64,000 nt of DNA from an uncultured Cardiobacterium sp. GTDB lineage: Bacteria > Pseudomonadota > Gammaproteobacteria > Cardiobacteriales > Cardiobacteriaceae. The notes beneath the pieces are model-generated. The model was given only the letters and a program-made list of their open reading frames with translations. It was not told the DNA's origin and ran no database searches. The position numbers and the translations under genes were made by a program. The stretch covers positions 1 to 64,000 of the forward strand of contig NZ_CALIZP010000033.1 in NCBI RefSeq assembly GCF_938028825.1, written 5' to 3'. Positions 63,473 to 64,000 of this stretch are shown piece by piece (position 1 is the stretch's first letter; each line of letters opens with the position of its first letter).

Positions 63473-64000
63473 ATGGAAAAAAAAGCGCTGCTCTATACCG
63501 GCAAATCCAAGGCCATCTATGCGACAGATGATCCGGAACTCGTCATCATCCACTACAACGACGATGCCACCGCAGGCAACGGCGCCAAACATGAAATCAT
63601 CGACGGCAAAGGCATCCTCAACAACCGCATCGCCACCCTGCTCTTCCGCGCCCTGATCGAGGCGGGCATCCCCACCCACTACCGCGAAACCCTGAACGAG
63701 CGCGAACAGCTCTGCGAAAAAGTCGAAATCATCCCGCTTGAAGTCATCGTCCGAAACGTCATCGCCGGCTCGATGGCGGCGCGCCTCGGCTTCGAAGAAG
63801 GCACCGAGACCGAATACCCCATCTTTGAAATCTGCTACAAAAACGACGCACTCGGCGACCCGCTGATTAACGACGACCACGCCGTCGCCCTCGGCATCGC
63901 CACCTACGACGAACTCGACCGCATCTACGAACTCACCGACCAGATCAACGCCGTCCTCTTCGACATCTTCGACGAATGCGACGTGCTGCTGGTGGACTTC
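63473..64000 (+). CDS. purC: SAICAR synthetase, partial (runs off the window)
   Basis: Purine synthesis enzyme; 176 codons are visible of about 240. It opens with LLYTGKSKAIYATDD, has DATAGNGAKHEIIDGKG and the signature PLEVIVRNVIAGSMAARLG, followed by KNDALGDPLINDDH, and reaches VLLVDF at the window end. The IIPLEV(I)VRN and YKNDALGDPLI segments look more like the Bacillus-type enzyme than the E. coli one. The ATG follows CCGAGGTG. Confidence 0.95.
   Translation, partial: MEKKALLYTGKSKAIYATDDPELVIIHYNDDATAGNGAKHEIIDGKGILNNRIATLLFRALIEAGIPTHYRETLNEREQLCEKVEIIPLEVIVRNVIAGSMAARLGFEEGTETEYPIFEICYKNDALGDPLINDDHAVALGIATYDELDRIYELTDQINAVLFDIFDECDVLLVDF

Overview
This 64 kb window (about 60% GC by eye) is gene-dense chromosomal sequence from a Gram-negative proteobacterium. 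A fused HisI-HisE protein, HolC, RppH, SlyX, a ClpS-ClpA pair, IlvI-IlvH-IlvC and a TonB-dependent receptor point to a gammaproteobacterium. GC content and gene content suggest a Cardiobacteriaceae member (Cardiobacterium-like), but this is an inference without any marker gene. No Neisseria DNA uptake sequence or Pasteurellaceae uptake signal was seen, so those families are unlikely despite the Correia-like repeats described below.

Layout: 1-115 holds the end of a Correia-like repeat and the clpA terminator. 116-8538 carries clpA/clpS (minus), an M61 peptidase, pyrC and an RNase R gene with a long Lys/Ala repeat tail. 8539-12248 has a repeat-rich gap, a secreted beta-helix/WG-repeat protein and hisIE. 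12315-19432 is a minus-strand block: guaA, yjbR-like, a membrane protein, sbcC and upp. 19551-24139 contains a membrane J-domain protein, holC, an EEP-family phosphodiesterase, cardiolipin synthase and a DUF4760 protein. 24366-27906 is a decaying sucrose locus: fructokinase, a frameshifted gene, and a PTS EIIBC whose EIIA domain has lost its core. 27994-31349 is a four-gene Mn/Fe ABC importer. 31556-35660 is an iron-siderophore locus: AraC regulator, binding protein and a frameshifted TonB receptor. 35749-42770 carries rppH, bfd, plsY, folB, aspS, an unusual membrane-anchored nuclease-like protein and glpT. 43337-49717 has a BaiN/YhiN flavoprotein, an acetyltransferase with an internal deletion, tRNA-Arg(CCG), a complete Correia-like element, and ilvI-ilvH-(small secreted protein)-ilvC. 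49875-56810 carries an orphan protein, a rhomboid protease, a MagIII-like glycosylase, a membrane protein, lgt, thyA and mrcB. 57029-64000 carries an orphan DUF5682 protein, a small membrane protein, a patatin lipoprotein, mgtE, rnhB, slyX, a tautomerase and the start of purC.

The most unusual content lies in repeats and gene damage. Three copies of a Correia-like miniature element (TIR close to TATAGTCGTT) are visible, two of them butted against terminators. A palindromic repeat family is inserted in frame in both sbcC and scrA and encodes nearly the same peptide. Four genes show frameshifts or internal deletions, two of which remove catalytic histidines. Candidate undescribed systems are the membrane-anchored Vsr-like nuclease/OB-fold protein at 39706 and the stand-alone DUF5682 protein at 57029.
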